Source of the DNA: Thalassobaculum litoreum DSM 18839
GTDB lineage: Bacteria; Pseudomonadota; Alphaproteobacteria; Thalassobaculales; Thalassobaculaceae
Reading direction: 5' to 3'
Length of the DNA stretch: 64,000 bases
Assembly (NCBI RefSeq): GCF_900102465.1
Contig: NZ_FNBW01000014.1
Location: 62,001-126,000 of the forward strand
The position numbers and the translations under genes are program-made. Below the pieces are notes generated by a model. That model made no database searches, was not told where the DNA came from, and saw only the letters and a list, made by a program, of their open reading frames with translations. Below are positions 51,870-60,767 of this stretch, one piece after another. Numbering within the stretch: the first letter of the stretch is position 1; each line of letters opens with the position of its first letter.

Positions 51870-52685
51870 ATGCCGGACACGTCCTTCTCGCCACGGCAGG
51901 CGCAGCCGGATCTGGATCCGATCTGGTCCTCCCTGCGTCAGGATGCCGAGAAGACCGCGCGCGACGAGCCGGCGCTCGCCAGCTTCCTGCACGCCACCGT
52001 CCTGGCCCATGACACGCTGGAGCATGCGCTCGCCTTCCACCTGTCGCAGAAGCTGGGATCCGAGGCGATCTCGGCCCTGTCGCTGCGTCAGACGGTGGAC
52101 GGGGCGGTGCATGGCGACGACACGGTGGGGGCGGCGGTGCGCGCCGACCTGTCGGCGGTGTTCGAACGCGACCCCGCCTGCAACAGCTATCTGGAGCCGT
52201 TTCTGTACTTCAAGGGTTTCCAGGCGATCCAGGCCTACCGCGTGGCCCACTGGCTGTGGGGACACGGCCGCCAGGCGCTCGCCTTCTATCTGCAGTCCCG
52301 GATCTCCGAGGTCTATGGGGTCGACATCCACCCGGCCGCCCTGATCGGCCGCGGCATCATGATCGACCACGCCACCTCCGTGGTGGTCGGCGAGACCGCG
52401 GTGATCGAGGACGAGGTGTCGATGCTGCACAACGTCACCCTCGGCGGCACCGGCAAGGAGACCGGCGACCGGCATCCGAAGATCCGCCGCGGCGCCCTGC
52501 TCGGCGCGTCGGCGACGGTGCTGGGCAATATCGAGGTGGGCGAATGCTCCCGCGTCGGCGCCGGCAGCGTGGTGCTGAGCGACGTGCCGGCCCACTGCAC
52601 GGTGGCCGGGGTGCCGGCAAAGGTCGTGCGCGGCAGCAATTGCGAGCAACCGGCGCTGTCGATGGACCATCGGTTCGTGGAATAG
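51870..52685 (+). CDS. cysE: Serine O-acetyltransferase
   Basis: A 271-residue CysE that makes O-acetylserine, the carbon acceptor for cysteine synthesis. The N-terminal helical domain contains DPIWSSLRQDAEKTARDEPALASFLHATVLAHDTLEHALAFHL. The left-handed beta-helix follows, with hexapeptide repeats (IGRGIMIDHATSVVVGETAVI) and the catalytic region TGDRHPKIRRG. The ATG at 51870 has AGGAGGATCAG upstream. It is divergent from marR. Further downstream come fpr and the APS reductase gene, so sulfur assimilation genes cluster loosely here. Confidence 0.95.
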   Translation: MPDTSFSPRQAQPDLDPIWSSLRQDAEKTARDEPALASFLHATVLAHDTLEHALAFHLSQKLGSEAISALSLRQTVDGAVHGDDTVGAAVRADLSAVFERDPACNSYLEPFLYFKGFQAIQAYRVAHWLWGHGRQALAFYLQSRISEVYGVDIHPAALIGRGIMIDHATSVVVGETAVIEDEVSMLHNVTLGGTGKETGDRHPKIRRGALLGASATVLGNIEVGECSRVGAGSVVLSDVPAHCTVAGVPAKVVRGSNCEQPALSMDHRFVE

Positions 52686-53000
52686 GGCGCCAGGCGCCTG
52701 CTTCTCGAGCCGCGCGTCGCCGCACAACCCTTGCCGATCTCTCCCCCCTTATTCATATATCCGCTTCACGCCGGGGCCCAGGGCGCCGCTGCCGCAGCGT
52801 TTCGAGCTATGTCCTGAGGCGTTCCGGCGGTCCCTTTCCTCGGTCCCGGCGCAAGGCCGGGAAGACGATGGTGCGGGGGGGAAGCGCCGGAGTGAGCATC
52901 CCCCCGCCCCGGTGTACCGCCCCTTTACCCCGCGTCTACCGCGCTGCAGCACATTCAGTATCTTGTCGGCCGCCCGGCGGGCTGCTTTGGTTTCGCCATC
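52686..53000. other. Gene-free gap between cysE and the monooxygenase gene
   Basis: This 315-base stretch has no convincing coding sequence. I see only GC-rich runs and an AT-rich patch near 52750 (TTCATATATCC), which may be part of a promoter. No palindrome or riboswitch is recognisable. Confidence 0.5.
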
Positions 53001-54665
53001 ATGAGCCAGACAGCCCCGTCCGACCGTACCGGTCCCGCCCCCGTATCCTCCACCGCAACCGCGTCCGCCGCCGAGCTCGACTGCGACGTCGTCATCATCG
53101 GCGCCGGGATCTCCGGCATGTACCAGCTTCATAGGCTGCGCGGGCTCGGCCTGAAGGTCGTCGTGCTGGAGGCCGGCACCGGCGTCGGCGGCACCTGGTA
53201 CTGGAACCGCTACCCGGGCGCCCGCTTCGACAGCGAGAGCTATTCCTACGCCTATTCCTTCGACCAGGAGCTGCTGGACGCCTGGGACTGGTCGGAGCAT
53301 TTCGCCGCCCAACCTGAGACCCTGCGCTACCTGAACTTCGTCGCCGACAAGCTCGACCTGCGCCGCGACATCCGCTTTTCCGCCCGGGTGGCGTCGGCTC
53401 AGTACGACGATGACACCCGGTCCTGGGCCGTGACCCTGGAGAGCGGCGATCGCTACCGGGCGCGCTTCATGGTCACCGCCATCGGCCCGCTCTCCTCGCC
53501 GACCATGCCGCGCATCCCCGGCATCGAGGAGTTCACCGGCGAGTACTTCCATACCGGTCTGTGGCCCAAGGAGCCGGTCAGCTTCGAGGGCAAGCGGGTG
53601 GCCGTCATCGGCACCGGCGCGACCGGCGTGCAGACCATTCAGGAGGTGGCCAAGACCGCCAAGACCCTGACCGTGTTCCAGCGCCGGCCGAACTGGTGTG
53701 CGCCGCTGCACAACGCCAGGATCACCGCCGAGGAACAGCCGGCCCTGAAGGCGCGCTATCCGGAGATCTTCCAGCGCTGCCGCGAGACCTTCGCCTGCTT
53801 CCTGCACACCCCCGACCCGCGCAGCGCCCTGGAGGTATCCGACGAAGAGCGCGAGGCGTTCTGGGAACAGCGCTACAGCGAACCGGGCTTCGGCATCTGG
53901 CAGGGCAATTTCCGCGACGTGATGATCGATCGGACGGCCAACAGGATGCTGTCCGACTTCGTGGCGAAGAAGATCCGCCAGCGGGTGAGCGACCCGGCCG
54001 TGGCCGACCTGCTGATCCCCAAGGATCACGGCTTCGGCACCCGCCGCGTGCCGCTGGAGACCAAATACTACGAGGTCTACAACCAGCCGAACGTGCGCCT
54101 GGTCGACGCGCTCTCAACCCCGATCGAACGGATCACCCCCACCGGTCTGGAGACGGGTGAGGAGGCGTTCGAGTTCGACATGATCATCTACGCCACCGGC
54201 TTCGACGCGATCACCGGCAGCTTCGACCGCATCGACTTCCGCGGCGAGGGCGGGCAGAGCCTGAAGGAGCGCTGGGCCGGCGGACCGAAGACCTTCCTCG
54301 GCGTGATGGTGGAGGGCTTCCCCAACATGTTCATGCTGGTCGGCCCGCATACCGCGCTCGGCAACATTCCGCGCAGCATCGAGTACAACGTCGACTGGGT
54401 GACCGGCCTGATGGCGCATATGCGCGACAAGGACATCACCTACGCCGCCACCACGGCCCGGGCGGTGGCCGACTGGACCGAGACCGTGCGCCAAGCCGGC
54501 GAGGGGCTGCTGTCCAACGAGGTCGACAGTTGGATGACCGGCGTGAACCGCAACGCCGGCAAGACCGAGCGCATCCTGGCCCGCTACAGCGGCAGCGCCG
54601 TCGCCTACCGCGAGCGCTGCGACGCGGTCGCCAGGGCCGGTTACCGGGAAATCAAACTCGCCTGA
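53001..54665 (+). CDS. Flavin-containing monooxygenase, Baeyer-Villiger type
   Basis: A 554-residue FAD/NADPH monooxygenase. The first Rossmann motif GAGISG lies near residue 33. The Baeyer-Villiger fingerprint F-x-G-x3-H-x3-W-P is seen as FTGEYFHTGLWP near residues 178-189. The second Rossmann motif GTGATGVQ follows near 205, and YATGFDAITG is near 395. The family oxidises ketones to esters or lactones. About 30 low-complexity residues precede the core. There is no operon partner; it lies between cysE and fpr. The substrate is unknown. Confidence 0.9.
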   Translation: MSQTAPSDRTGPAPVSSTATASAAELDCDVVIIGAGISGMYQLHRLRGLGLKVVVLEAGTGVGGTWYWNRYPGARFDSESYSYAYSFDQELLDAWDWSEHFAAQPETLRYLNFVADKLDLRRDIRFSARVASAQYDDDTRSWAVTLESGDRYRARFMVTAIGPLSSPTMPRIPGIEEFTGEYFHTGLWPKEPVSFEGKRVAVIGTGATGVQTIQEVAKTAKTLTVFQRRPNWCAPLHNARITAEEQPALKARYPEIFQRCRETFACFLHTPDPRSALEVSDEEREAFWEQRYSEPGFGIWQGNFRDVMIDRTANRMLSDFVAKKIRQRVSDPAVADLLIPKDHGFGTRRVPLETKYYEVYNQPNVRLVDALSTPIERITPTGLETGEEAFEFDMIIYATGFDAITGSFDRIDFRGEGGQSLKERWAGGPKTFLGVMVEGFPNMFMLVGPHTALGNIPRSIEYNVDWVTGLMAHMRDKDITYAATTARAVADWTETVRQAGEGLLSNEVDSWMTGVNRNAGKTERILARYSGSAVAYRERCDAVARAGYREIKLA

Positions 54666-54906
54666 CGCCGGAACGTAACGGTCACCGCTCTCCGGCGCGG
54701 CGGAATGGATCTGTCGCGGCCTCCCTGCGGCCGTGACCTGCCCGTTCTTTCTGCCGGTAAACCGCCGGTTTGAATGGATTTTTCAGCGCCGGCCGTTATC
54801 TATGTGACATCTCGTGGCGCATCAGTATCGTATGTGTACGAATGAATTTGGGCGGCGCGCTCCGGCGTCCGCCCTGCTCCCCGGAACCGTATCGACGAGG
54901 CCGCAG

Positions 54907-55680
54907 ATGAGCGCATTTCGCACCGAGACCGTGCTGGACGTCCGCCACTGGACCGACACCCTGTTCAGTTTCCGCACCACCCGCGACCCGGCCTTCCGCT
55001 TCGAGAACGGCCAGTTCGCGATGATCGGGCTGGAGATCGACGGCAAGCCGCTGGTGCGCGCCTATTCCATGGCGAGCGCCAATTACGAGGAGGACCTGGA
55101 GTTCTTCTCGATCAAGGTGCCGGACGGACCGCTGACCTCGCGCCTCCAGCACCTGGCCGTCGGCGACAAGGTGCTCGTCGGCAACAAGCCCACCGGCACG
55201 CTGCTGACCGAGAACCTGTTGCCGGGCAAGGTGCTGTACATGCTGTCGACCGGCACCGGCCTGGCCCCGTTCCTGTCGCTGATCAAGGATCCGACGGTCT
55301 ACGAGAAGTTCGACCGGGTGGTGCTGGCCCATGGCTGCCGGTACGCCTCGGAGCTGGCCTATGGCGACCTGTTGCGCCAGGACCTCAAGGAGCATCCGCT
55401 GGTCGGCGAGCAGGTCCAGGAGCAGTTCTCCTACTACCCCACGGTCACCCGCGAGGATCACGACCCGCGCGGCCGGATCAGCGACCTGATGCGTCAGGGC
55501 AAGCTGTTCAAGGACCTGCGGCTGTCGCCCCTGCATCCGGACAGCGACCGCCTCATGCTGTGCGGCAGCCCGGCGATGCTGGACGAGATGACCGACTGGG
55601 TCGAGGGCCTGGGCTTCGCCATGGGCAACAATTCCGGTCCCGGCAGCTATGTGATCGAGAAGGCGTTCGTCGAACGCTGA
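54907..55680 (+). CDS. fpr: Ferredoxin--NADP+ reductase
   Basis: A 257-residue bacterial FNR of the Fpr subclass, moving electrons between NADPH and ferredoxin or flavodoxin. The FAD-binding motif is RAYSMAS near residue 52. The NADP domain has STGTGLAPFLSLI near 115 and LCGSPAML near 215, and the protein ends in a short aromatic-poor tail (VIEKAFVER). The ATG at 54907 gives the standard length; GAGG lies about 7 bases before it. It precedes the riboswitch-controlled cysH by 129 bases and could supply reducing power for sulfur reduction, which is inference. Confidence 0.93.
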   Translation: MSAFRTETVLDVRHWTDTLFSFRTTRDPAFRFENGQFAMIGLEIDGKPLVRAYSMASANYEEDLEFFSIKVPDGPLTSRLQHLAVGDKVLVGNKPTGTLLTENLLPGKVLYMLSTGTGLAPFLSLIKDPTVYEKFDRVVLAHGCRYASELAYGDLLRQDLKEHPLVGEQVQEQFSYYPTVTREDHDPRGRISDLMRQGKLFKDLRLSPLHPDSDRLMLCGSPAMLDEMTDWVEGLGFAMGNNSGPGSYVIEKAFVER

Positions 55681-55710
55681 ACCACTGACTATCCGGCTCT
55701 GGGTTCAGGG

Positions 55711-55770
55711 CCGGCGCGGCGATTTGAAGGGCAGCTTGCGGCCGCGTCACCAACCGCTAAAGCGCCACGG
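55711..55770 (+). promoter_or_regulatory. SAM-II riboswitch upstream of cysH
   Basis: The leader matches the SAM-II pattern. A stem CGCGGC (55715-55720) pairs with GCCGCG (55741-55746). Between them come GATTTGAA and CTTGC, and the stem is followed by CACCAACCGCTAAA (55748-55761), the 3' strand expected to form the pseudoknot. A separate hairpin CCACGG/CCGTGG lies at 55765-55784. The ribosome site GTGGAGG comes just before the ATG at 55810. SAM binding would repress the sulfate-reduction gene. No covariance search was possible. Confidence 0.75.
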
Positions 55771-55809
55771 GGAAGACTCCGTGGGCCCGCCAGCTTGTGG
55801 AGGTGACCC

Positions 55810-56607
55810 ATGCGTCAGCGCCAGGACTCCCGATACGACCTCGCTCCGGCCCCGGAGCCTCTCGACCGCCAGGTCGGCCACCGGATCGACCGCCGGGTCG
55901 CCCGACTGCTGAGCCGATATGGCGCCCTGCAGGGCGCCGACCTGCTGCGTCCGCTGCTGCGCCACGCGTTTCGCGGCCGGGCGGCGCTGACCTCGTCCTT
56001 CGGGGCGGAGGCGGCGGTGCTGCTGCACATGGTGGCGGAGATCGAGCCGGCGACGCCGGTGCTGTTCCTCGATACCGGCAAGCTGTTCGACGAGACGCTG
56101 GCCTATCGCGACGCGCTGGTGGCGCGGCTGGGGCTGACCGACGTGCGCACGCTGACCCCGGCCGCCTACGAGGTCGCCGCCCTCGATCCGGAGGGCGACC
56201 TGCACCGAACCGCGCCCGACCAGTGCTGTTTCGTGCGCAAGGTCGCCCCGCTGGATCGAGGACACGCCGGCTTCGAGGCCTGGATCACCGGCCGCAAGGC
56301 CTATCAGAGCGCCGACCGGGCCGGATTGAAGCCGATCGAGGCGGCGGAGGGGCGGATCAAGATCAACCCGCTGCTCGGCTGGCGGCCGGCGGATATGGAC
56401 GCCTACATGGACCGGCACGCCCTTCCGCCCCATCCTCTGTTGGCGGAAGGCTATCTTTCGATCGGCTGCGCGCCCTGCACCGACCGGATCTGCGCCGGAG
56501 AGGATCCGCGCGCCGGTCGCTGGCGGGGCCGCGGCAAGACGGAATGCGGCATCCACCGGCCGCGTGACGCCTCTGGAGCCGTTGCGGCGGGAGGAGAAGG
56601 AACATGA
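55810..56607 (+). CDS. cysH: Assimilatory adenylyl-sulfate (APS) reductase, CysH family
   Basis: A 265-residue CysH-family enzyme reducing activated sulfate to sulfite with thioredoxin. The P-loop-like SSFGAEAAVLLHM and the LDTGKLFDETLAYRD block are typical. The cysteine pairs C139-C140 (DQCCFVRK) and C220-x2-C223 mark a [4Fe-4S] cluster, hence APS rather than PAPS specificity. The catalytic C246 lies in TECGIH. A SAM-II riboswitch precedes it, and DUF2061 overlaps its stop by ATGA. Sulfite reductase and ATP sulfurylase are not in the window. Confidence 0.92.
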   Translation: MRQRQDSRYDLAPAPEPLDRQVGHRIDRRVARLLSRYGALQGADLLRPLLRHAFRGRAALTSSFGAEAAVLLHMVAEIEPATPVLFLDTGKLFDETLAYRDALVARLGLTDVRTLTPAAYEVAALDPEGDLHRTAPDQCCFVRKVAPLDRGHAGFEAWITGRKAYQSADRAGLKPIEAAEGRIKINPLLGWRPADMDAYMDRHALPPHPLLAEGYLSIGCAPCTDRICAGEDPRAGRWRGRGKTECGIHRPRDASGAVAAGGEGT

Positions 56608-56819
56608 CCGACGGTCCGCGCACATCCCGCAAGCGCTCGCTTGCCAAGACGCTCACCTGGCGGGTGACGGCGACGTTCGACACCTTTCTCATAAGCCTGT
56701 TCATCACCGGCAGCATCGCCTGGGCGAGCTCCATCGCCAGCATCGAGGTGGCGACCAAGATGTTCCTGTATTACGGCCACGAGCGCCTGTGGTCGCGCTT
56801 CGGCTGGGGCATGGACTGA
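56604..56819 (+). CDS. DUF2061 domain membrane protein
   Basis: A 71-residue DUF2061 protein with one or two hydrophobic segments (TFDTFLISLFITGSIAWASS) and the family ends RSLAKTLTWRVTAT and FLYYGHERLWSRFGWG. It overlaps the cysH stop by four bases. DUF2061 genes are often found with sulfate-assimilation genes, and a role there (perhaps sulfate entry or enzyme tethering) is inferred only. It should fall under the same SAM-II control. Confidence 0.9.
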   Translation: MTDGPRTSRKRSLAKTLTWRVTATFDTFLISLFITGSIAWASSIASIEVATKMFLYYGHERLWSRFGWGMD

Positions 56820-56854
56820 GAAGACGTGGCCGATGGGGTCCGGCTCGCCGGGCC

Positions 56855-57754
56855 TCAGACCAGCCTGTTGGATTTCAGGAACGCGTGGAGCCGGTCCTGC
56901 TGCGCCGTGGTCAGCGGCCAGGCCGAGGGCGGACGGGTCGGGCCGCAATCCATGCCGAGCGCCTGCAGGGCGGCCTTCACCCCGGTGACGTTGGTGCCGT
57001 TCAGCTCCTCCGCCCGGATGTCCTCGAAGGCGCGCATCTCGCGGATCAGCCGGCCCGCCGTGTCGTAGTCGCCGCCGTCGAGAGCCGCGTGGATCGCCAC
57101 CGAGCGCTCCGGCCAGACATTGATCAGTCCGGAGGTGAAGCCGCGGGCGCCGACCGCGTAGAACGGCGGGGCCCAGACCTCCGCGAGGCCGCCGACCCAG
57201 GTGATCGACGGATCGCAGGCGGCCATGGCCTCGGCCAGCTTCATCGGGTTCGGCGTCGCCCATTTCACGCCCTTTACCCCGGGCAGGCCGCAGAGCTCGG
57301 CGATCGCCTTGGTGCCGATGGCGTCGTTGCGCAGGTACAGCATGATCGGCAGGCCGTCGGCGGCGTCGGAGACGGCGCGGACATAGTCGATCACCCCGCG
57401 CGGGGCGACGAAGGGATCCGGCGGCTGATGGATCATCAGCGCGGAGGCCCCGGCCTCGGCGGAGACCTTGGCCAGACGGCAGGCGTCGCGGATGCCGCGC
57501 CCGACCCCGGCCAGCAGCGGCGCGCGGTCGCCGACCAGGCCCGCCACCTCGCGCACCATGGTGCAGGCCTCGTCGGTGGTCAGCGCGTAGAACTCGCCGG
57601 TATTGCCGTTGACCACGGGCATGTGCACGCCGGCGCCCAGCACCCGGTCGACGATCGGCGCCAGCTTCTGCGGCGCGACCTCGCCGTCGGCGTCGTAGGG
57701 AGTGACCAGGATGCCGGAGATGCCCGCCAGGGCGCGGTCGAGATCGTGTTTCAA
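56855..57754 (-). CDS. Dihydrodipicolinate synthase family (DapA-like) aldolase
   Basis: A 299-residue (beta/alpha)8 class I aldolase or hydrolyase of the DapA/NanA superfamily. Motifs are LVTPYDADGEV, the substrate loop NGNTGEFYALT, the tyrosine in IMLYLRND and the Schiff-base lysine in GVKGVKWATPN. A TTG at 57754 is the best start: GGGAGGA sits 6 bases upstream and conservation begins there. The divergence from true DapA suggests another 2-oxoacid substrate. No sugar-acid or lysine genes lie beside it. Confidence 0.88.
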   Translation of the reverse strand: MKHDLDRALAGISGILVTPYDADGEVAPQKLAPIVDRVLGAGVHMPVVNGNTGEFYALTTDEACTMVREVAGLVGDRAPLLAGVGRGIRDACRLAKVSAEAGASALMIHQPPDPFVAPRGVIDYVRAVSDAADGLPIMLYLRNDAIGTKAIAELCGLPGVKGVKWATPNPMKLAEAMAACDPSITWVGGLAEVWAPPFYAVGARGFTSGLINVWPERSVAIHAALDGGDYDTAGRLIREMRAFEDIRAEELNGTNVTGVKAALQALGMDCGPTRPPSAWPLTTAQQDRLHAFLKSNRLV

Positions 57755-57856
57755 GGTCTTCCTCCCGGTTTCGTTCGCCCGCCTGATCCGGTCGCGGGCG
57801 TGCTTGCCGCCATCACTACCGTCCTGAGGGACCGGCGTCATCCCTCCACCGACAGC

Positions 57857-59440
57857 TCAGGGACCGGGCGGCCGTTTCGGGCGGCGCAGGAACAGTACGG
57901 CGGGGATCAGCGCGAAGAACACGATCGCCAGGGTCGTGAAGTCCTGCAGGAAGGACTGCAGCTCCGCCTGCCGGCTCACGGTGCGGGCGATCACCGCCAG
58001 CGCCATCTGGTGCGCCTCGGAGGCCGGCGCGCCGTTGGCGATCAGCCCCTGCTCGATCTGCCGCACGCGCTCCAGATAGCCTGGGTCGAGGGCCGAGACA
58101 TGGCCGATCAGGTCCACCCGGTTGGTCTGGGAACCCCGGGCCAGCCAGGTGGACAGCAGGGCGATGCCGACGCTGCCGCCGAGGTTGCGCGACAGGTTGA
58201 TCAGGGCGGAGGCCTGATTGTTCTTGCCCGGCGGCAGGCCGATATAGGCCATGGACGAGATCGGGATGAACAGAAAGCCGAGGCCGGCGGCCTGCAGCAT
58301 CCGGGCATGGGCGATGGTCCAGAAGTCCACGTCCAGGGTGAAGCCGCTCATCAGGATCAGGCCCGAGGCCGAGCAGATCAGGCCGAAGGCGATCAGGTAG
58401 CGGGCGTCCACCACGCCGACGAGCCGGCCGACGATCGGCATCGCCGCCATGATCATGAAGCCACCGGGCGACAGCACCATGCCGGCCTGCATCGCCGTGT
58501 AGCCGTAGAGCGACTGGACGAACTGCGGCAGCAGGGCGGTCGAGCCGAGCAGCACGAAGCCGAGCATGAACATCATCGCGTTGGCGAGCGCGAAGTTGCG
58601 GTCGCGCAGCAGGGACAGGTCGACGATCGGGTCGTCGCTGCTGAGCTCCCACCACACGAAGGCGACCAGCCCGACCACCGCGATGACCGCCATGATCACG
58701 ATGAAATGGGAGGTGAACCAGTCCTCCTCCTGGCCTTTGTCGAGCAGGATCTGCAGGCAGCCGAGACCCAGGGCGAGCAGACCGAAGCCGATATAGTCGA
58801 TGCGGATGCCGGCGGCCCGGCGGCGCTTGACCTCCTCCTTCGCCGCCTCCGGATCCTCGATCAGCGCCTCGACCAGCAGCCAGAGCACGATGGAGACCGG
58901 CACGTTGACCAGGAAGATCCAGTGCCAGCTGAAATTGTCGGTGATCCAGCCGCCCAGGGTCGGGCCGATGGCCGGGGCGAACACCACGGAGATTCCGTAC
59001 ATGGCGAAGGCCATGGCGCGCTGATGCGGCGGGAAGGTATCGGCCAGGATCGCCTGGCTGACCGGCTGCAGCCCGCCGCCGGTCAGGCCCTGCAGCGTGC
59101 GCGCCAGGATCAGCAGCTCCAGGGTCGGCGCCAGGCCGCAGAGCAGCGAAGCCACGCCGAACCCGGCGATGCACATCATGTAGAACTTCTTGCGGCCGAT
59201 CACCGTCGACAGCCAGCCACTCAGCGGCAGGATGATCGCGTTCGTGACCAGATAGGAGGTCAGGATCCAGGTCGACTGGTCGCGCGACGCCGACAGGCTG
59301 CCGGCGATATGCGGCAGGGCGACATTGGCGATGGAGAGGTCGAGCACCTCCATGAACGCGGCCATCGCCACCACCGGGGCGATGATCCACGGATTGACCT
59401 TGCGCCGCCCGGCGGGGGCGGGAGGCGCCGCGTCGCTCAT
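57857..59440 (-). CDS. DHA2 family MFS multidrug transporter (EmrB-like)
   Basis: A 527-residue, about 14-helix antiporter. Typical blocks are MEVLDLSIANVALPHIAGSL near residue 30, GRKKFYM, LARTLQGLTGGGLQPVSQAIL and the motif-C region SVVFAPAIGPTLGGWI. Its start overlaps the EmrA stop by ATGA, forming an EmrAB pair expected to span from the inner membrane to an outer-membrane channel. The pair is divergent from a TetR gene, suggesting drug-inducible efflux. Confidence 0.93.
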   Translation of the reverse strand: MSDAAPPAPAGRRKVNPWIIAPVVAMAAFMEVLDLSIANVALPHIAGSLSASRDQSTWILTSYLVTNAIILPLSGWLSTVIGRKKFYMMCIAGFGVASLLCGLAPTLELLILARTLQGLTGGGLQPVSQAILADTFPPHQRAMAFAMYGISVVFAPAIGPTLGGWITDNFSWHWIFLVNVPVSIVLWLLVEALIEDPEAAKEEVKRRRAAGIRIDYIGFGLLALGLGCLQILLDKGQEEDWFTSHFIVIMAVIAVVGLVAFVWWELSSDDPIVDLSLLRDRNFALANAMMFMLGFVLLGSTALLPQFVQSLYGYTAMQAGMVLSPGGFMIMAAMPIVGRLVGVVDARYLIAFGLICSASGLILMSGFTLDVDFWTIAHARMLQAAGLGFLFIPISSMAYIGLPPGKNNQASALINLSRNLGGSVGIALLSTWLARGSQTNRVDLIGHVSALDPGYLERVRQIEQGLIANGAPASEAHQMALAVIARTVSRQAELQSFLQDFTTLAIVFFALIPAVLFLRRPKRPPGP

Positions 59441-60642
59441 TCGGGAGCGCTTCCCTCGTCGTCCACATGCACGATCGGAATCACCGACATGCCGAGCGAC
59501 AGCGGCCGCCGCGGGTCGAGCCCGTCGATGATGACGATCTTCACCGGCACCCGCTGCACCACCTTCACGTAGTTGCCGGTGGCGTTCTCGGTCGGCAGCA
59601 GGCTGAAATAGGAGCCCGTACCCCGGCCGATCGTATCGACCCGACCGGTCAGGACCAGGTCCGGATAGGCGTCGACCGCGATGTCGACGCTCTGGCCGAC
59701 CCGCATGTCGGTGAGCTGGGTCTCCTTGAAATTGGCGACCACCCAGGGCTGGCCGAACACGACGGAGGCCAGGGCCTGGCCGGTCTGCACGAGCTGGCCG
59801 ACCACCACCGACTTCTTGGTGACGGTGCCGTCATGGGCGGCGACGATCCTGGTGTGGTCGAGGGCCACGCGGGCGGCGCGCAGCGACGCCTCGGCCTCAT
59901 GCACGGCGGCCTTGGCGGCGTCGCGTTCGGCCTCCCGGGCGACGATCTCGCGGCGGGCGGCCCGCACCGTCTCGATGGCGGCCTCGGCCCGGCGCACCTC
60001 GGCGAGCGCGGCGGCGACGGCGCTGCGGGCGGCCTTGACCTGGGCGCCAGTGGTGCGCGCCCGTGCCTCGGCGGATTCCAGCCGCTGCTTGGAGGCGAAG
60101 TCGGAGCGGCTGAGCTGGCGGTAGCGTGCCGCGTCGGCGGCGGCCTGGCTGGACTCCGCCTCGGCGGCGGTCACATCGGCCTGGCGTTGGGCCAGGGTGC
60201 TTTCGGCCAGATCCTTCGCCGCCTGCGCTTCGGCCAAGCGGGCCTCGGTATCGGCCTCGCTGTAGGACAGGTCGGCTTCGGCCCGGGCGGCATCGGCGTG
60301 GGCGCGCACCAGCGCGGCCTCCGCCTCGGCCACGCGGGCCTCCGCGTCGGCGGATTCGATCTCGACCAGCACCGCGTTCTGCATCACCGCCGATCCCTCG
60401 GCGAAATGCACCGCGATCACCCGTCCGGTGACCTCGCTGGCGACCATCTGGGTGTCGCCCTCGACGAAGGCGTTGTCGGTCTCCTCCTTGCCCAGCCCGT
60501 GCAGCCACCAGAAGGTTCCGGCCGCACCGGCGACGGTCAGGACGGTGGCGAGGAACATCACCCGGCGGCGCTTCTTCGAGCTGGTGCCGGCGGGCTGCTC
60601 GGCCGCGTCCCCGCGGGCCTCTTTCGGTGACTGGGCGTCCAC
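59437..60642 (-). CDS. HlyD family efflux adaptor (EmrA-like)
   Basis: A 401-residue membrane fusion protein with one TM helix (about residues 28-47). The lipoyl halves (ETDNAFVEGDTQMVASEVTG and LDHTRIVAAHDGTVTKKSV) flank a long Ala/Glu-rich coiled coil. The VVANFKETQLTDMRVGQ barrel motif follows. The start is a GTG at 60642 behind GGAG. It is first in the emrAB-type operon and divergent from the TetR gene across the operator at 60689. Confidence 0.92.
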   Translation of the reverse strand: MDAQSPKEARGDAAEQPAGTSSKKRRRVMFLATVLTVAGAAGTFWWLHGLGKEETDNAFVEGDTQMVASEVTGRVIAVHFAEGSAVMQNAVLVEIESADAEARVAEAEAALVRAHADAARAEADLSYSEADTEARLAEAQAAKDLAESTLAQRQADVTAAEAESSQAAADAARYRQLSRSDFASKQRLESAEARARTTGAQVKAARSAVAAALAEVRRAEAAIETVRAARREIVAREAERDAAKAAVHEAEASLRAARVALDHTRIVAAHDGTVTKKSVVVGQLVQTGQALASVVFGQPWVVANFKETQLTDMRVGQSVDIAVDAYPDLVLTGRVDTIGRGTGSYFSLLPTENATGNYVKVVQRVPVKIVIIDGLDPRRPLSLGMSVIPIVHVDDEGSAPE

Positions 60643-60688
60643 CGGGCGACTCCATAGCTGACGCGCGAATTCGAGATGGATGCTACTG

Positions 60689-60705
60689 AACTGAACCGTT
60701 CAGTT
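60689..60705. promoter_or_regulatory. Perfect 17-bp palindrome, candidate TetR operator
   Basis: AACTGAACCGTTCAGTT is two perfect 8-base arms around one central base, in the 125-base divergent region between the EmrA-like and TetR genes. Its form (ACTGAAC-n-GTTCAGT) is close to operators known for AcrR-type TetR repressors of efflux pumps. Binding by the adjacent TetR protein is inferred. Confidence 0.75.
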
Positions 60706-60767
60706 TTGTATTGCGCACACATGGAAGATCACGTAGGCCACGTCAAGCTCCATCCGCAGGGACGGCC

